This document shows, one piece after another, positions 18,396-26,863 of a DNA stretch of 64,000 nt. The first letter of the stretch is position 1. Every line of letters starts with the position of its first letter. The notes below the pieces were generated by a model. The model was given only the letters and a program-made list of their open reading frames with translations, was not told where the DNA came from and did not search any database. The stretch is from positions 1 through 64,000 of the forward strand of contig RGAX01000001.1 in assembly GCA_009919985.1 (NCBI GenBank). The letters are read 5' to 3'. This stretch comes from Opitutaceae bacterium (GTDB lineage Bacteria > Verrucomicrobiota > Verrucomicrobiia > Opitutales > Opitutaceae). A program made the translations under genes and the position numbers.

Positions 18396-18779
18396 ATGCC
18401 GACCATCAATCAACTCGTGCGCAAAGGCCGCCGCGCAGTGCGAATCAAATCAAAGTCTCCGGCTTTGGACGGTAACCCGTTTCGCCGCGGAGTCTGCGTG
18501 CAGGTCATGACCCGCACCCCCAAGAAGCCCAATTCCGCTATCCGTAAGGTCGCGAAAGTACGTCTCACCAACGGCAACGAAGTCATCTCCTACATCCCTG
18601 ATGAAGGCCACAATCTCCAGGAGCACTCGATTGTGCTCGTGCGTGGTGGTCGTGTGAAGGATTTGCCCGGTGTGCGCTATCACATCGTGCGCGGCACCCT
18701 CGACGCCACGGGCGTAGAGAAGCGTCGTCGCAGCCGTTCCAAATACGGCGTGAAACGTCCTAAGGCTGTTAAGAAATAA
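18396..18779 (+). CDS. rpsL: 30S ribosomal protein S12
   Basis: Decoding-centre protein. Start at ATG 18396 gives MPTINQLVRKGRR and 127 residues, the usual length. The streptomycin region TPKKPNSAIRKVAKVRL and the second conserved loop (RGGRVKDLPGVRYHIVRG) are wild-type-like, so no resistance substitution is visible at the usual lysines. First gene of the long ribosomal run. The start context TTCGTATG has no Shine-Dalgarno sequence. Confidence 0.96.
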   Translation: MPTINQLVRKGRRAVRIKSKSPALDGNPFRRGVCVQVMTRTPKKPNSAIRKVAKVRLTNGNEVISYIPDEGHNLQEHSIVLVRGGRVKDLPGVRYHIVRGTLDATGVEKRRRSRSKYGVKRPKAVKK

Positions 18780-18802
18780 TTTTACCGAGGAGAATTTGCA
18801 CC

Positions 18803-19276
18803 ATGTCACGTCGTCACAGAGCAGAAAAACGTCACGTTGAGCCCGATGCGCGCTATAACAGCCCGCTGGTCGCTCACCTCGTCAATGTCATCATGAAGAG
18901 CGGCAAGAAGAACCTTGCCCAACGCATCGTCTACGGAGCGTTTGAAAAAGTCTCCGAGAAGCTCGAAAAGGGTGACCCGGTTGACCTGATGCTCGGCGCG
19001 CTTGAAAACGCCCGTCCTCGCCTCGAAGTGAAGAGCCGCCGCGTTGGTGGTGCAACCTACCAGGTTCCGATCGAAATCTCTTTTGAGCGCCAAGAAAGCC
19101 TCGCGCTGCGTTGGATCGTGGATGCCGCTGGTGCCCGCAAAGGTCTCCCCATGAAGGATGCCCTCGCTGCCGAAATCATCGATGCTTACAATAACACCGG
19201 TTCGGTAGTTAAAAAGAAGGAAGACACGCACAAGATGGCGCAAGCCAACCGTGCCTTCGCTCACCTCCGCTGGTAA
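18803..19276 (+). CDS. rpsG: 30S ribosomal protein S7
   Basis: Nucleates assembly of the 16S rRNA 3' domain and lines the E site. The 157 residues are typical: MSRRHRAEKRHVEPDARYNS, the VKSRRVGGATYQVPIEI block and a C-terminal helix with HKMAQANRAFAHLRW. It has a good Shine-Dalgarno sequence (GAGGAG, 18787-18792) and also the ACC triplet directly before ATG. Confidence 0.96.
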   Translation: MSRRHRAEKRHVEPDARYNSPLVAHLVNVIMKSGKKNLAQRIVYGAFEKVSEKLEKGDPVDLMLGALENARPRLEVKSRRVGGATYQVPIEISFERQESLALRWIVDAAGARKGLPMKDALAAEIIDAYNNTGSVVKKKEDTHKMAQANRAFAHLRW

Positions 19277-19297
19277 TCACAATTTAGGACCTTGTCC

Positions 19298-21493
19298 ATG
19301 TCTGCCGCCGTTCCTCCCGTCATCACGATCGTTACCGATAAGACGAAAGTCTCCCCGGTAAACTCTAAAGACCGCCCGTTCCCTCTCGAGTGGACGCGTA
19401 ACATCGGTATTGCCGCGCACATCGATGCGGGCAAGACCACCACGACCGAGCGTATTCTATTCTACTCGGGCGCAGTGCACAAGATGGGTGAAGTGCACGA
19501 AGGCACGACCGTCACCGACTGGATGGAACAAGAGCGCGAACGTGGCATCACGATCACCGCAGCTGCTATTTCCTGCGCTTGGAATGCTTCTTGGGGACCC
19601 TGGAAAGGCATCAAGCAGCGTATCAATATTATCGACACTCCCGGACACGTGGATTTCACGGCCGAGGTGGAGCGCTCCTTGCGCGTCCTCGATGGCGCCG
19701 TCGCCGTTTTCGATGCCGTTTCCGGCGTTCAGCCTCAGTCTGAAACCGTTTGGCGTCAGGCCAACAAGTACCGCGTGCCTCGCATCGCGTTCATCAACAA
19801 GATGGACCGAGTCGGCGCGAATTTCTTCCGTTGTATCGATGATATCCGCAACAAGCTGAAGGCCAATGCCCACGCTCTGTATTTGCCCATCGGTGCTGAA
19901 GAAAATTTCACGGGTCTCGTGGATTTGGTGCAGAACGTAGCCTATTCTTTCGAGGAGAATCCCAGCGATCCGCTCGGGATGAAGCCGACCACGATGGAGA
20001 TTCCTGATGCAATGAAAGCGCAGGCAAAGGAATACCGTGATAAGTTGATTGAGGCGGTTTCCGATTTCGATGACGTTCTGGCTGAAAAATACCTCAATGG
20101 TGAGGCCATCAGTGTCGACGAACTCATGCTCGCCGTACGCAAAGCGACCATTTCGTTGCAGTTCACCGGCGTGTTCCCAGGTTCAGCCTTTAAGAAAAAG
20201 GGCGTGCAGCGTCTCCTTGATTGCGTTGTCAATTACCTCCCCAGCCCCATCGACGTTCCTCCAATGCAGGGTCAGGATAGCGACGGTAACCAGGTTGAAG
20301 CTGTGGTTAATGACAAGGCCAAGCTTGCCGGCCTCGCCTTCAAACTCTGGAACGATCCTTTCGTGGGTCGTCTCGTATTCTTCCGCGTTTATACCGGCCA
20401 ATTGCCGCGAGGCATGGCGCTTTATAATCCTCGCACCCGCCGCACCGAGCGCGTTTCCCGTCTCGTTTTGATGCGCGCCATCGAACGTGAAGAAATTGAC
20501 GTCGCGTACGCAGGCGACATTTGTGCCGTCGTCGGAGTCAAAGATGTCATCACAGGCGATACTTTGTGCGACGAGGATTTCGATATCCGCCTCGAGCCAC
20601 CTTCCTTCCCCGAGCCGGTTATCTCGATGTCCATCGAGCCTAATTCGAAGGCCGACCAAGAGAAGCTGGGAGTCGCTCTGCAACGCTTGGTTGCAGAAGA
20701 TCCAACCCTACGCGTTAAGACCGACCAAGATACCGGTCAGACCATTCTCGCCGGCATGGGCGAACTCCATCTCGAAATCATCATCGATCGCATGAAGCGC
20801 GAGTTCAAGGTCGAGGCTACCACGGGTAAGCCGCAGATCGCGTATCGTGAAACCATCGCCAAATCGGCTGACGGCGAAGGCAAATTCATCCGTCAATCCG
20901 GTGGTAAGGGTCAATACGGCCACGTCGTTATCAAGCTTGAGCCCAACGAAAAAGGTAAGGGCGTCGAGATCCTTAATGAAACCGTGGGTGGTTCGATCCC
21001 GAAGGAATTTATCAAGCCAGCGACCGACGGTATCCGTGAAGGCAGCAACAACGGTGTTGTCGCGGGCTTCCCAGTCGTCGATGTCATCATTCGCATCATT
21101 GATGGTTCTTTCCACGAGGTCGACTCCTCGGAACTGGCCTTCAAGATGGCGGGCATCTTCGCGTTCAAGGACGCGATGAAGAAGGCTAACCCCATCTTGC
21201 TCGAGCCCATCATGGGCGTCGAAGTCACCACCCCTGAAGAATACCAAGGCGATCTCATGGGCGACATCAACCGTCGTCGCGGCCAGATCCAAGGTATGGA
21301 AAATAAAGCCGGCGCGTGCATCATCGCGGCGCACGTTCCACTTGAGTTGCTCTTCGGTTACGTCACCGATATTCGCTCCCTTTCCAAGGGTCGCGCCAGT
21401 GCAGGTATCACGCCTTCGCACTTTGAACAGGTGCCAAATTCTCTCCTTGCCAAGATTGTCGAAACCAACGCCAAGGGCCCGGCCCGCAGCTAA
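19298..21493 (+). CDS. fusA: Elongation factor G
   Basis: GTPase driving ribosomal translocation. Start chosen at ATG 19298, seven bases after AGGAC, giving 731 residues; an in-frame TTG six bases earlier is less likely. G1 (AHIDAGKTTTTER), a canonical switch I (QERERGITITAAA), DTPGH and NKMDR are present, followed by domains II-V (GGKGQYGHVV, GYVTDIRSLSKGRASAG). There is a short N-terminal extension of about 20 residues before PLEWTRNIG. No tuf copy follows, unlike the classical str operon; rpsJ is next after 21 bases. Confidence 0.97.
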   Translation: MSAAVPPVITIVTDKTKVSPVNSKDRPFPLEWTRNIGIAAHIDAGKTTTTERILFYSGAVHKMGEVHEGTTVTDWMEQERERGITITAAAISCAWNASWGPWKGIKQRINIIDTPGHVDFTAEVERSLRVLDGAVAVFDAVSGVQPQSETVWRQANKYRVPRIAFINKMDRVGANFFRCIDDIRNKLKANAHALYLPIGAEENFTGLVDLVQNVAYSFEENPSDPLGMKPTTMEIPDAMKAQAKEYRDKLIEAVSDFDDVLAEKYLNGEAISVDELMLAVRKATISLQFTGVFPGSAFKKKGVQRLLDCVVNYLPSPIDVPPMQGQDSDGNQVEAVVNDKAKLAGLAFKLWNDPFVGRLVFFRVYTGQLPRGMALYNPRTRRTERVSRLVLMRAIEREEIDVAYAGDICAVVGVKDVITGDTLCDEDFDIRLEPPSFPEPVISMSIEPNSKADQEKLGVALQRLVAEDPTLRVKTDQDTGQTILAGMGELHLEIIIDRMKREFKVEATTGKPQIAYRETIAKSADGEGKFIRQSGGKGQYGHVVIKLEPNEKGKGVEILNETVGGSIPKEFIKPATDGIREGSNNGVVAGFPVVDVIIRIIDGSFHEVDSSELAFKMAGIFAFKDAMKKANPILLEPIMGVEVTTPEEYQGDLMGDINRRRGQIQGMENKAGACIIAAHVPLELLFGYVTDIRSLSKGRASAGITPSHFEQVPNSLLAKIVETNAKGPARS

Positions 21494-21514
21494 ACTTATC
21501 CGTTCTTTTACGCC

Positions 21515-21823
21515 ATGAAAGGCCAACGCATTCGCATCAAACTCCAGGGCTTCGATTATCGAGTGATCGATCAATCAGCTCAGGACATCGTCGAGACCGC
21601 CAAACGCTCCGGCGCCCGTGTCTCCGGCCCCATTCCGCTGCCTACGCGCATCGAAAAACTCTCCGTCAATCGCTCGCCCCACGTGGACAAGAAGTCGATG
21701 GAGCAGTTCGAGACCCGCACGCATAAGCGCCTGATTGATATTATTGAGCCCACGGCCCAAACGGTCGACGAGCTCAAGAAGCTCAATCTGCCTTCAGGCG
21801 TCGACATCACCATTAACGTCTAA
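21515..21823 (+). CDS. rpsJ: 30S ribosomal protein S10
   Basis: Head-domain ribosomal protein and NusE transcription factor partner. The 102 residues match the family (IRIKLQGFDYRVIDQSA, then IPLPTRIEKLSVNRSPHVDKKS and FETRTHKRLIDI). It sits directly behind fusA, not after a leader of its own, while a structured 119-base gap separates it from rplC. This suggests that rpsJ is expressed with the str genes and that a regulatory boundary lies behind it. Confidence 0.96.
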   Translation: MKGQRIRIKLQGFDYRVIDQSAQDIVETAKRSGARVSGPIPLPTRIEKLSVNRSPHVDKKSMEQFETRTHKRLIDIIEPTAQTVDELKKLNLPSGVDITINV

Positions 21824-21942
21824 CACCCAGACTCAATCACTCTACAGTCAGCAGTTGCCTATGTGCCTTTAGTGGCACCTCTAGGTCCCTCGCTTAAGTA
21901 GGTCCGTTTAAACGGAAAACCTTTCCACCTACCGCTTAGCCC
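21824..21942 (+). promoter_or_regulatory. Structured leader upstream of rplC
   Basis: The 119-base gap contains GTGCC...GGCAC (21863-21878), a direct repeat TAGGTCC (21882-21888 and 21899-21905) and a perfect 14-base palindrome TCCGTTTAAACGGA (21903-21916), with a later CACCTA able to pair with the TAGGT repeats. It could be an L4-type autoregulatory leader or another mRNA switch; this is inferred from position and structure. Confidence 0.45.
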
Positions 21943-22593
21943 ATGATCTCCTCGCTCCTAGGCAAAAAACTCGGGATGACGCAGGTCTACGACGCTCAAA
22001 ACGTCTTAGTCCCCGTCACCGTCGTTGAAGCCGGACCCTGCCCAGTGGTCCAAGTTAAAACCGTTGAAAAAGACGGTTATAACGCTGTCCAAATCGGCTT
22101 CTCTTCCAAGAAGCCCAAAAACACCGCCGCCGGTGAACAAGGTCATGCCAAAAAGGCCGGACTTGAAATCGCGCCGCGGTTGCTCAGCGAAGTTCGCTCT
22201 TCGGCTGCCCCCACGCTCAAAGTTGGCGACATTGTCACCGTAGCGACCTTCACTGAAGGTCAGCTCGTTGATGTCAGTGGCGTCACCAAGGGTAAAGGCT
22301 TCCAAGGCGTCGTGAAACGTTTCCGTGTGGCTGGCGGTCCCGCCTCGCACGGTTCCATGTTTCATCGCCGAATTGGTTCTATCGGCATGCGCCAGACTCC
22401 TGGTCGCGTCTGGAAAAACCAAGCCATGCCCGGTCACATGGGCAGCGATGCCCGCACCGTGCAAAACCTGCGCGTGGTGAAAATCATCGCCGAGCAGAAC
22501 CTCATCCTTGTGAAAGGCGCCATTCCTGGTGCCAACGGCGACGACGTGATCGTTCGCTCCGCCATCAAGGGCCAACCTAAAGCCGCCAAGTAA
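21943..22593 (+). CDS. rplC: 50S ribosomal protein L3
   Basis: Early assembly protein reaching towards the peptidyl transferase centre. The 216 residues have LGKKLGMTQVYD at the start, VTKGKGFQGVVKRF and the conserved GSMFHRRIGSIGMRQTPGRVWKNQAMPGHMG block. Start context is GCCCATG without a purine-rich binding site. rplD follows after 15 bases. Confidence 0.96.
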   Translation: MISSLLGKKLGMTQVYDAQNVLVPVTVVEAGPCPVVQVKTVEKDGYNAVQIGFSSKKPKNTAAGEQGHAKKAGLEIAPRLLSEVRSSAAPTLKVGDIVTVATFTEGQLVDVSGVTKGKGFQGVVKRFRVAGGPASHGSMFHRRIGSIGMRQTPGRVWKNQAMPGHMGSDARTVQNLRVVKIIAEQNLILVKGAIPGANGDDVIVRSAIKGQPKAAK

Positions 22594-22608
22594 CCCGGAG
22601 CCACCAAC

Positions 22609-23244
22609 ATGAAACTTACTGTTTTCAGTTCTGATGGCACGACCAGTCGCGAACAAGATTTCGCCGGTCTGCCCACCTTCGAAGGCGACAAGGGTATTCA
22701 AGCCCTGAAGGAAGTCATCGTCGCGATCAACGCCAACAATCGTCAAGGCACCCACTCCACGAAGACTCGTGGCGAAGTGCGCGGCGGCGGCAAAAAGCCC
22801 TGGCGCCAAAAGGGCACCGGTCGTGCTCGTGCTGGCTCCATCCGCTCGCCCTTGTGGGTCGGTGGTGGTGTCGTGTTCGGCCCCAAGCCCCGCGATTACT
22901 CCAAGAAGATTAACGCTAAGGTTAAAGCGCTCGCTTTCAGCCGCGCCCTTTTTGACCGCGCTTCGGCCGGTGAAATCGCCGTGATCGAGAAATTCATCGC
23001 CGAAACCGGTAAAACCAAGGGTGTTAACCAAATCCTCGGTCGCATCGCGCCCGCCGGTAAGGTGCTCCTCGTCGACGCCCCGTTCGCTCTGGGCACGGCT
23101 CGCGCCGCTCGCAATATCGAGCGCGTTTATCTCCAGGAAGCTGCCAAGCTCAACCCGGTTGACCTCGCGAAATACAAAAAAATTATTGTTAGCACCAAGG
23201 CGCTCGAAACCATCATCGCTCGCATCAACGGAGGTAAAAACTGA
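22609..23244 (+). CDS. rplD: 50S ribosomal protein L4
   Basis: Exit-tunnel protein and, in Escherichia coli, repressor of the S10 operon. The 211 residues show the tunnel loop (GEVRGGGKKPWRQKGTGRAR) and the WVGGGVVFGPKPRDY block. GGAG precedes the start. Its stop codon shares one base with the rplW start (TGATG). Confidence 0.96.
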   Translation: MKLTVFSSDGTTSREQDFAGLPTFEGDKGIQALKEVIVAINANNRQGTHSTKTRGEVRGGGKKPWRQKGTGRARAGSIRSPLWVGGGVVFGPKPRDYSKKINAKVKALAFSRALFDRASAGEIAVIEKFIAETGKTKGVNQILGRIAPAGKVLLVDAPFALGTARAARNIERVYLQEAAKLNPVDLAKYKKIIVSTKALETIIARINGGKN

Positions 23245-23525
23245 TGAACGCCCATAACGTCCTTAAAACCGTTTTGCTCTCGGAAAAAGCCAACAAGCAA
23301 TCCGCCGAGCTCGGTCAATACACGTTCGAGGTTTTCCCGAACGCTAATAAACATGCCATCGCCCTCGCGGTTGAAGAGACCTTCAAGGTCACCGTGCGTC
23401 GCGTGAACGTGCAAAACTACCGGGGCAAAAACAAAAAGAGCCGCCAAGGCCAGCCCAGCGTCACCTCCGACTTCAAAAAGGCGATCGTGACCCTCAAAGC
23501 CGGCGATAAGATCGAGCTCGTCTAA
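23244..23525 (+). CDS. rplW: 50S ribosomal protein L23
   Basis: Exit-site protein that docks SRP and trigger factor. The 93 residues include VLLSEKANKQSAELGQYTFEV and the basic extended loop NYRGKNKKSRQG. GGAGG lies upstream inside the end of rplD; overlap TGATG suggests translational coupling to rplD. Confidence 0.95.
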   Translation: MNAHNVLKTVLLSEKANKQSAELGQYTFEVFPNANKHAIALAVEETFKVTVRRVNVQNYRGKNKKSRQGQPSVTSDFKKAIVTLKAGDKIELV

Positions 23526-23554
23526 ACCACGAACTCCCCAACGGAACCACCACC

Positions 23555-24421
23555 ATGGCTATTCACTCATTCCGCCCTCTCACGCCTTCCGGCCGTTTCA
23601 CCTCGCTGAACAAGCGCGAAGGTCTCTCCAAGGAGCGTCCGCTGCGCGGCCTCACCACACCGATGAACAAGACTGGCGGCCGTAACGTATACGGTCGCGT
23701 CACCTCCCGCCATCGCGGCGGCGGTCACAAACAGCTCTACCGCATCATCGATTTCAAGCGCGACATTCTCGACATGCCCGCCCGCGTGCAGGCCCTCGAG
23801 TATGATCCTAATCGCACTTCGAACATCGCCCTGATCGCCTACACCAATGGCGAGAAGCGCTACATTTTGGCGCCCAACGGCCTCAAAGTCGGCGATACGA
23901 TCTTCGCTTCGAACAAAGCTACGACCAACGATTTCAACGTCGGTAACAACTTCCCACTCGAGCTGATTCCGCCTTCCACCTTGCTGCATTGCGTCGAACT
24001 CGTGCCCACCCGGGGTGCAAAGATCGCCCGCTCCGCGGGTACCGCCCTTGAGCTGGTCGCCGTTGAAAATGGCGTCGCGCAGCTCAAGATGCCTTCCGGC
24101 GAACTGCGTGTGGTCAATGCCAAGTGCCGCGCCACCATCGGCGAAGTCGGCAATGGCGACCACAATAAACAATCTCTCGGCAAGGCCGGTCGTAGCCGTT
24201 GGCTCGGCCGCCGTCCGCACGTCCGCGGTATGGCGATGAACCCAGTCGACCACCCCAACGGTGGTGGTCAGGGTAAGTCCAAGGGTGGTGGTGGCCGTCA
24301 ACAGCTCGTCTCCCCGTGGGGCCAGCTCGCGAAGGGTTTCCCAACGCGCCGCCGCTCCAAGCAGTCCAACAGCATGATCATTGTCCACCACAACGGCCGC
24401 AAGCCGCGTGGTCGGAAGTAA
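23555..24421 (+). CDS. rplB: 50S ribosomal protein L2
   Basis: Required for subunit joining and near the peptidyl transferase centre. The 288 residues have RHRGGGHKQLYRIIDFKRD and VRGMAMNPVDHPNGGGQG; the first of the two usual histidines in this loop is kept, the second is Asn. It is slightly longer than the common 273-277 residues. Start context ACCACCATGG. Confidence 0.96.
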   Translation: MAIHSFRPLTPSGRFTSLNKREGLSKERPLRGLTTPMNKTGGRNVYGRVTSRHRGGGHKQLYRIIDFKRDILDMPARVQALEYDPNRTSNIALIAYTNGEKRYILAPNGLKVGDTIFASNKATTNDFNVGNNFPLELIPPSTLLHCVELVPTRGAKIARSAGTALELVAVENGVAQLKMPSGELRVVNAKCRATIGEVGNGDHNKQSLGKAGRSRWLGRRPHVRGMAMNPVDHPNGGGQGKSKGGGGRQQLVSPWGQLAKGFPTRRRSKQSNSMIIVHHNGRKPRGRK

Positions 24422-24443
24422 GTAACCCTACCTCCTTCGCACC

Positions 24444-24719
24444 ATGGCACGCTCCATCAAAAAAGGTTTCTTTGTCGATTACCACCTGCTCGAAAAAATC
24501 GAAAAGGCTGTTAAAACCGGCGCCAAGAAACCCATCCAGACTTGGTCCCGCCGCTCGACGATTACGCCCGATTTCATCGGCCACACGTTCAGCGTTCACA
24601 ACGGCAAGGTTTTCACCGCCGTCTACGTCACCGAAAATATGGTCGGCCACAAGCTCGGCGAATTCGCGCTCACCCGCGTGTTCAAGGGCCACGGTGGCAT
24701 GACCCGCAAGGAAATCTAA
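24444..24719 (+). CDS. rpsS: 30S ribosomal protein S19
   Basis: Head protein contacting the A-site tRNA region with S13. The 91 residues contain KKGFFVDYHLLEKIE and the TWSRRSTITPDFIGHTF and VYVTENMVGHKLGEFA blocks. The position where a Shine-Dalgarno sequence belongs holds ACCTCCTT (24430-24437), the sequence of the 16S rRNA anti-Shine-Dalgarno itself, six bases before ATG. Confidence 0.96.
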   Translation: MARSIKKGFFVDYHLLEKIEKAVKTGAKKPIQTWSRRSTITPDFIGHTFSVHNGKVFTAVYVTENMVGHKLGEFALTRVFKGHGGMTRKEI

Positions 24720-24733
24720 GGCCTACGCTGACC

Positions 24734-25066
24734 ATGCGTCTTGTCTCCCACTTCATCGCCGGTTTCGCGCTCGCTGCGCTCGTGTTGTCCTCAACACGGG
24801 CTGCCGCTGCGCAGACCCCGCGCGCGGTCGTGGTCGTCTCGACGCAGGCGGCACGCTCGGCGGACTTGATTCTCTTGGATTCGGGTTACAACTCGGGCTT
24901 GCGCTCTGGGATGATCTGCCGCGTGACCCGCGGCAACATCGCGGTCGGTGAGCTCGTTCTTGTTGACCTTCGCCCCCAAGCTGCGGCCGCACTCATCGTC
25001 GGCCTCCAGCCTCATCAAACCATCCGCGCCGGTGACCAAGTCGCCGTCAAAGTTCTCAAATCTTAA
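24734..25066 (+). CDS. Small secreted protein of unknown function inside the S10 cluster
   Basis: Start at ATG 24734, 14 bases after rpsS, giving 110 residues. Residues 1-26 form a clear signal peptide (MRLVSHFIAGFALAALVLSS, cleavage near AAAAQ), so the product leaves the cytoplasm. The mature part of about 84 residues looks like a small beta-rich domain with G-spaced segments (DSGYNSGLRSGMICRV, GELVLVDLRPQAAAALIVGL, IRAGDQVAVKVL), loosely recalling the C-terminal barrel of flagellar FlgT-type proteins. I do not recognise a named family. It separates rpsS from rplV, genes that are adjacent in nearly all bacteria. Codon style and the GACCATG start resemble its neighbours, so it is probably a long-standing member of the run and is likely co-transcribed with ribosomal genes. 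Confidence 0.75.
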   Translation: MRLVSHFIAGFALAALVLSSTRAAAAQTPRAVVVVSTQAARSADLILLDSGYNSGLRSGMICRVTRGNIAVGELVLVDLRPQAAAALIVGLQPHQTIRAGDQVAVKVLKS

Positions 25067-25150
25067 TTCGTAAACCAACCCAAAGGGTAGGGTAGGGCTC
25101 AGGCCCCGCTACTATCGCCGATCCCAAGTCGGAATCCTCCTCAACCCACC

Positions 25151-25492
25151 ATGGAAGTCCAAGCCCTCACACGCTACGCGCGTATGTCACCTAAAAAGGT
25201 GCGCGAAGTAGCCCGCACCATTCAAGGCCGCAAGGCCGTTGAAGCTGTCGAATATTTGACGCTCATTCCGCGCAAGTCCGCGGCCCTGATCGTCAAAACG
25301 CTTAAGAGCGCCATCGCGAACGCGGAAAATAACAACAACCTCTCGGCTGATTCCCTCACCGTGAAAAGCGCCATCATTGAGAACGGTCCCGTCCTCAAGC
25401 GCTTCAAGGCCGGCGCTCGCGGTACCGCGATGCCCCGCCGCAAGAAGATGTCCCACATTCGTATCGTCCTCTCCGACGGAAACACCAACTAA
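25151..25492 (+). CDS. rplV: 50S ribosomal protein L22
   Basis: Exit-tunnel protein with a long beta hairpin. The 113 residues show RYARMSPKKVREVARTIQGR and the C-terminal RGTAMPRRKKMSHIRIVL hairpin region. An 84-base gap separates it from the secreted protein upstream; the start is preceded by CCACC with no Shine-Dalgarno sequence. Confidence 0.95.
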   Translation: MEVQALTRYARMSPKKVREVARTIQGRKAVEAVEYLTLIPRKSAALIVKTLKSAIANAENNNNLSADSLTVKSAIIENGPVLKRFKAGARGTAMPRRKKMSHIRIVLSDGNTN

Positions 25493-25501
25493 CTCACCAC
25501 C

Positions 25502-26134
25502 ATGGGCCAAAAGACAAATCCTATCGGCTTCCGTCTCGCCGTTCGCCGCAACTGGCAGTCCCGCTGGTTTGCCACCAAGAAGGAATTCCCGAAGCTGCTC
25601 CTCGAAGACCAGCTCATCCGTGACTCGCTCATGGCGAAGCTGAAGCAGGCCTCCGTGCCTCGCATCTTCATCGAGCGCGCCTCGAACCGTGTCCGCGTCA
25701 AGATTTACACCGCGCGTCCTGGTATCGTCATCGGTCGCAAAGGCGCCGAAGTCGAAAACATCAAGGCCGACCTCGCCAAGTTGACGGGCAAAGAAATCCT
25801 GCTCGATATCCAAGAGGTCAAGAAGCCGGAGATCGAAGCCCAGCTAGTGGCCGAGAACGTAGCCCTCCAGCTTGAGCGCCGTATTGCTTTCCGCCGCGCC
25901 ATGAAAAAGGCCGTCGAAATGGCCATGGCCCTCGGCGCCGAAGGTATCCGTATCCAATGCTCCGGTCGTCTCGGCGGCACAGACATTGCTCGCCGCGAGT
26001 GGCAGCGCAAAGGCCGCGTGCCGTTGCACACCCTCCGCGAAAATATCGATTACGGCTTCTCCGAAGCCCTCACCCTCTACGGCAAGATCGGCGTCAAATG
26101 CTGGATCTGCAAAAAAGAAGAGCCCGCCACCTAA
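25502..26134 (+). CDS. rpsC: 30S ribosomal protein S3
   Basis: mRNA-entry helicase-site protein with a KH domain. The 210 residues begin MGQKTNPIGFRL and carry the KH loop VIGRKGAEVENIK and the C-terminal block IQCSGRLGGTDIARREW and GRVPLHTLRENIDYG. Only nine bases separate it from rplV. Confidence 0.96.
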   Translation: MGQKTNPIGFRLAVRRNWQSRWFATKKEFPKLLLEDQLIRDSLMAKLKQASVPRIFIERASNRVRVKIYTARPGIVIGRKGAEVENIKADLAKLTGKEILLDIQEVKKPEIEAQLVAENVALQLERRIAFRRAMKKAVEMAMALGAEGIRIQCSGRLGGTDIARREWQRKGRVPLHTLRENIDYGFSEALTLYGKIGVKCWICKKEEPAT

Positions 26135-26174
26135 GCAGCTCTTAGTCCACGAAACAATTTAGGAGAAAACTCCC

Positions 26175-26597
26175 ATGGCTCTAGCACCCGCCCGCACCAA
26201 ATTCCGCAAAGTGATGAAAGGCTCCCGCGCTGGCAATGCCAAGCGCGGCAACACTCTCGCATTCGGAGAATTCGGCCTCCAATCTCTGACCCGTGGTCCC
26301 ATGACCGGCCAGCAGATCGAAGCCGCTCGCGTCACCATCTCGCGCCACCTCAAGCGCAAAGGAAAACTCTGGATTCGCGTATTCCCGCACAAGCCCGTCA
26401 CCAAAAAGCCGCAAGAAGTGCGTATGGGTCAGGGTAAAGGTCCGGTCGAATACTACGTCGCCGTGATCAAGCCCGGTGCCGTCCTCTTCGAACTCGCCGG
26501 TGTCTCTGTCACCGTCGCCAAAGAGGCTTTCCGCCTCGCCGACGCCAAACTGCCCTTCCACTGCCGCTTCATCGTTCGCGATGGCGCCGCCGTTTGA
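26175..26597 (+). CDS. rplP: 50S ribosomal protein L16
   Basis: Contacts A-site tRNA at the central protuberance. The 140 residues contain FGEFGLQSLTRGPMTGQQIE, the GKLWIRVFPHKPVTKKPQE segment and RMGQGKGPVEYYVAVIKPG. AGGAG is present upstream. Confidence 0.96.
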   Translation: MALAPARTKFRKVMKGSRAGNAKRGNTLAFGEFGLQSLTRGPMTGQQIEAARVTISRHLKRKGKLWIRVFPHKPVTKKPQEVRMGQGKGPVEYYVAVIKPGAVLFELAGVSVTVAKEAFRLADAKLPFHCRFIVRDGAAV

Positions 26598-26627
26598 GGT
26601 TATAACCTTTAAACCACATTCGTCGCC

Positions 26628-26834
26628 ATGACCGCCAAAGAAATCAGCGCCCTCTCGCCTGCCGAGATCACCACCAAGCTCCGCGAGACCCGCGAGCAAC
26701 TCCTCCAACTGCGTCTGCGCAAGCAGACCGGCCAGGTCGAGAAGCCCCATCTGCTCCGCTCGTATCGTAAGGATATCGCGCGTCTTGAAACCGTTCTCAC
26801 CGCCAAGAAGAAATCCGCCCCGGCTGCCGCTTAA
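26628..26834 (+). CDS. rpmC: 50S ribosomal protein L29
   Basis: Two-helix protein at the tunnel exit beside L23. The 68 residues start MTAKEISALSPAEIT and include QLLQLRLRKQTGQVEKPHLL, the standard family pattern, with a short lysine/alanine tail. It lies in the universal rplP-rpmC-rpsQ order. Confidence 0.94.
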   Translation: MTAKEISALSPAEITTKLRETREQLLQLRLRKQTGQVEKPHLLRSYRKDIARLETVLTAKKKSAPAAA

Positions 26835-26863
26835 CGCGCCCTAGGCAATAACCCATTCCCGCC

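Noticed and set aside
18510..18530. Streptomycin-resistance substitution in S12
   Set aside because: The TPKKPNS motif and the second lysine loop are normal.
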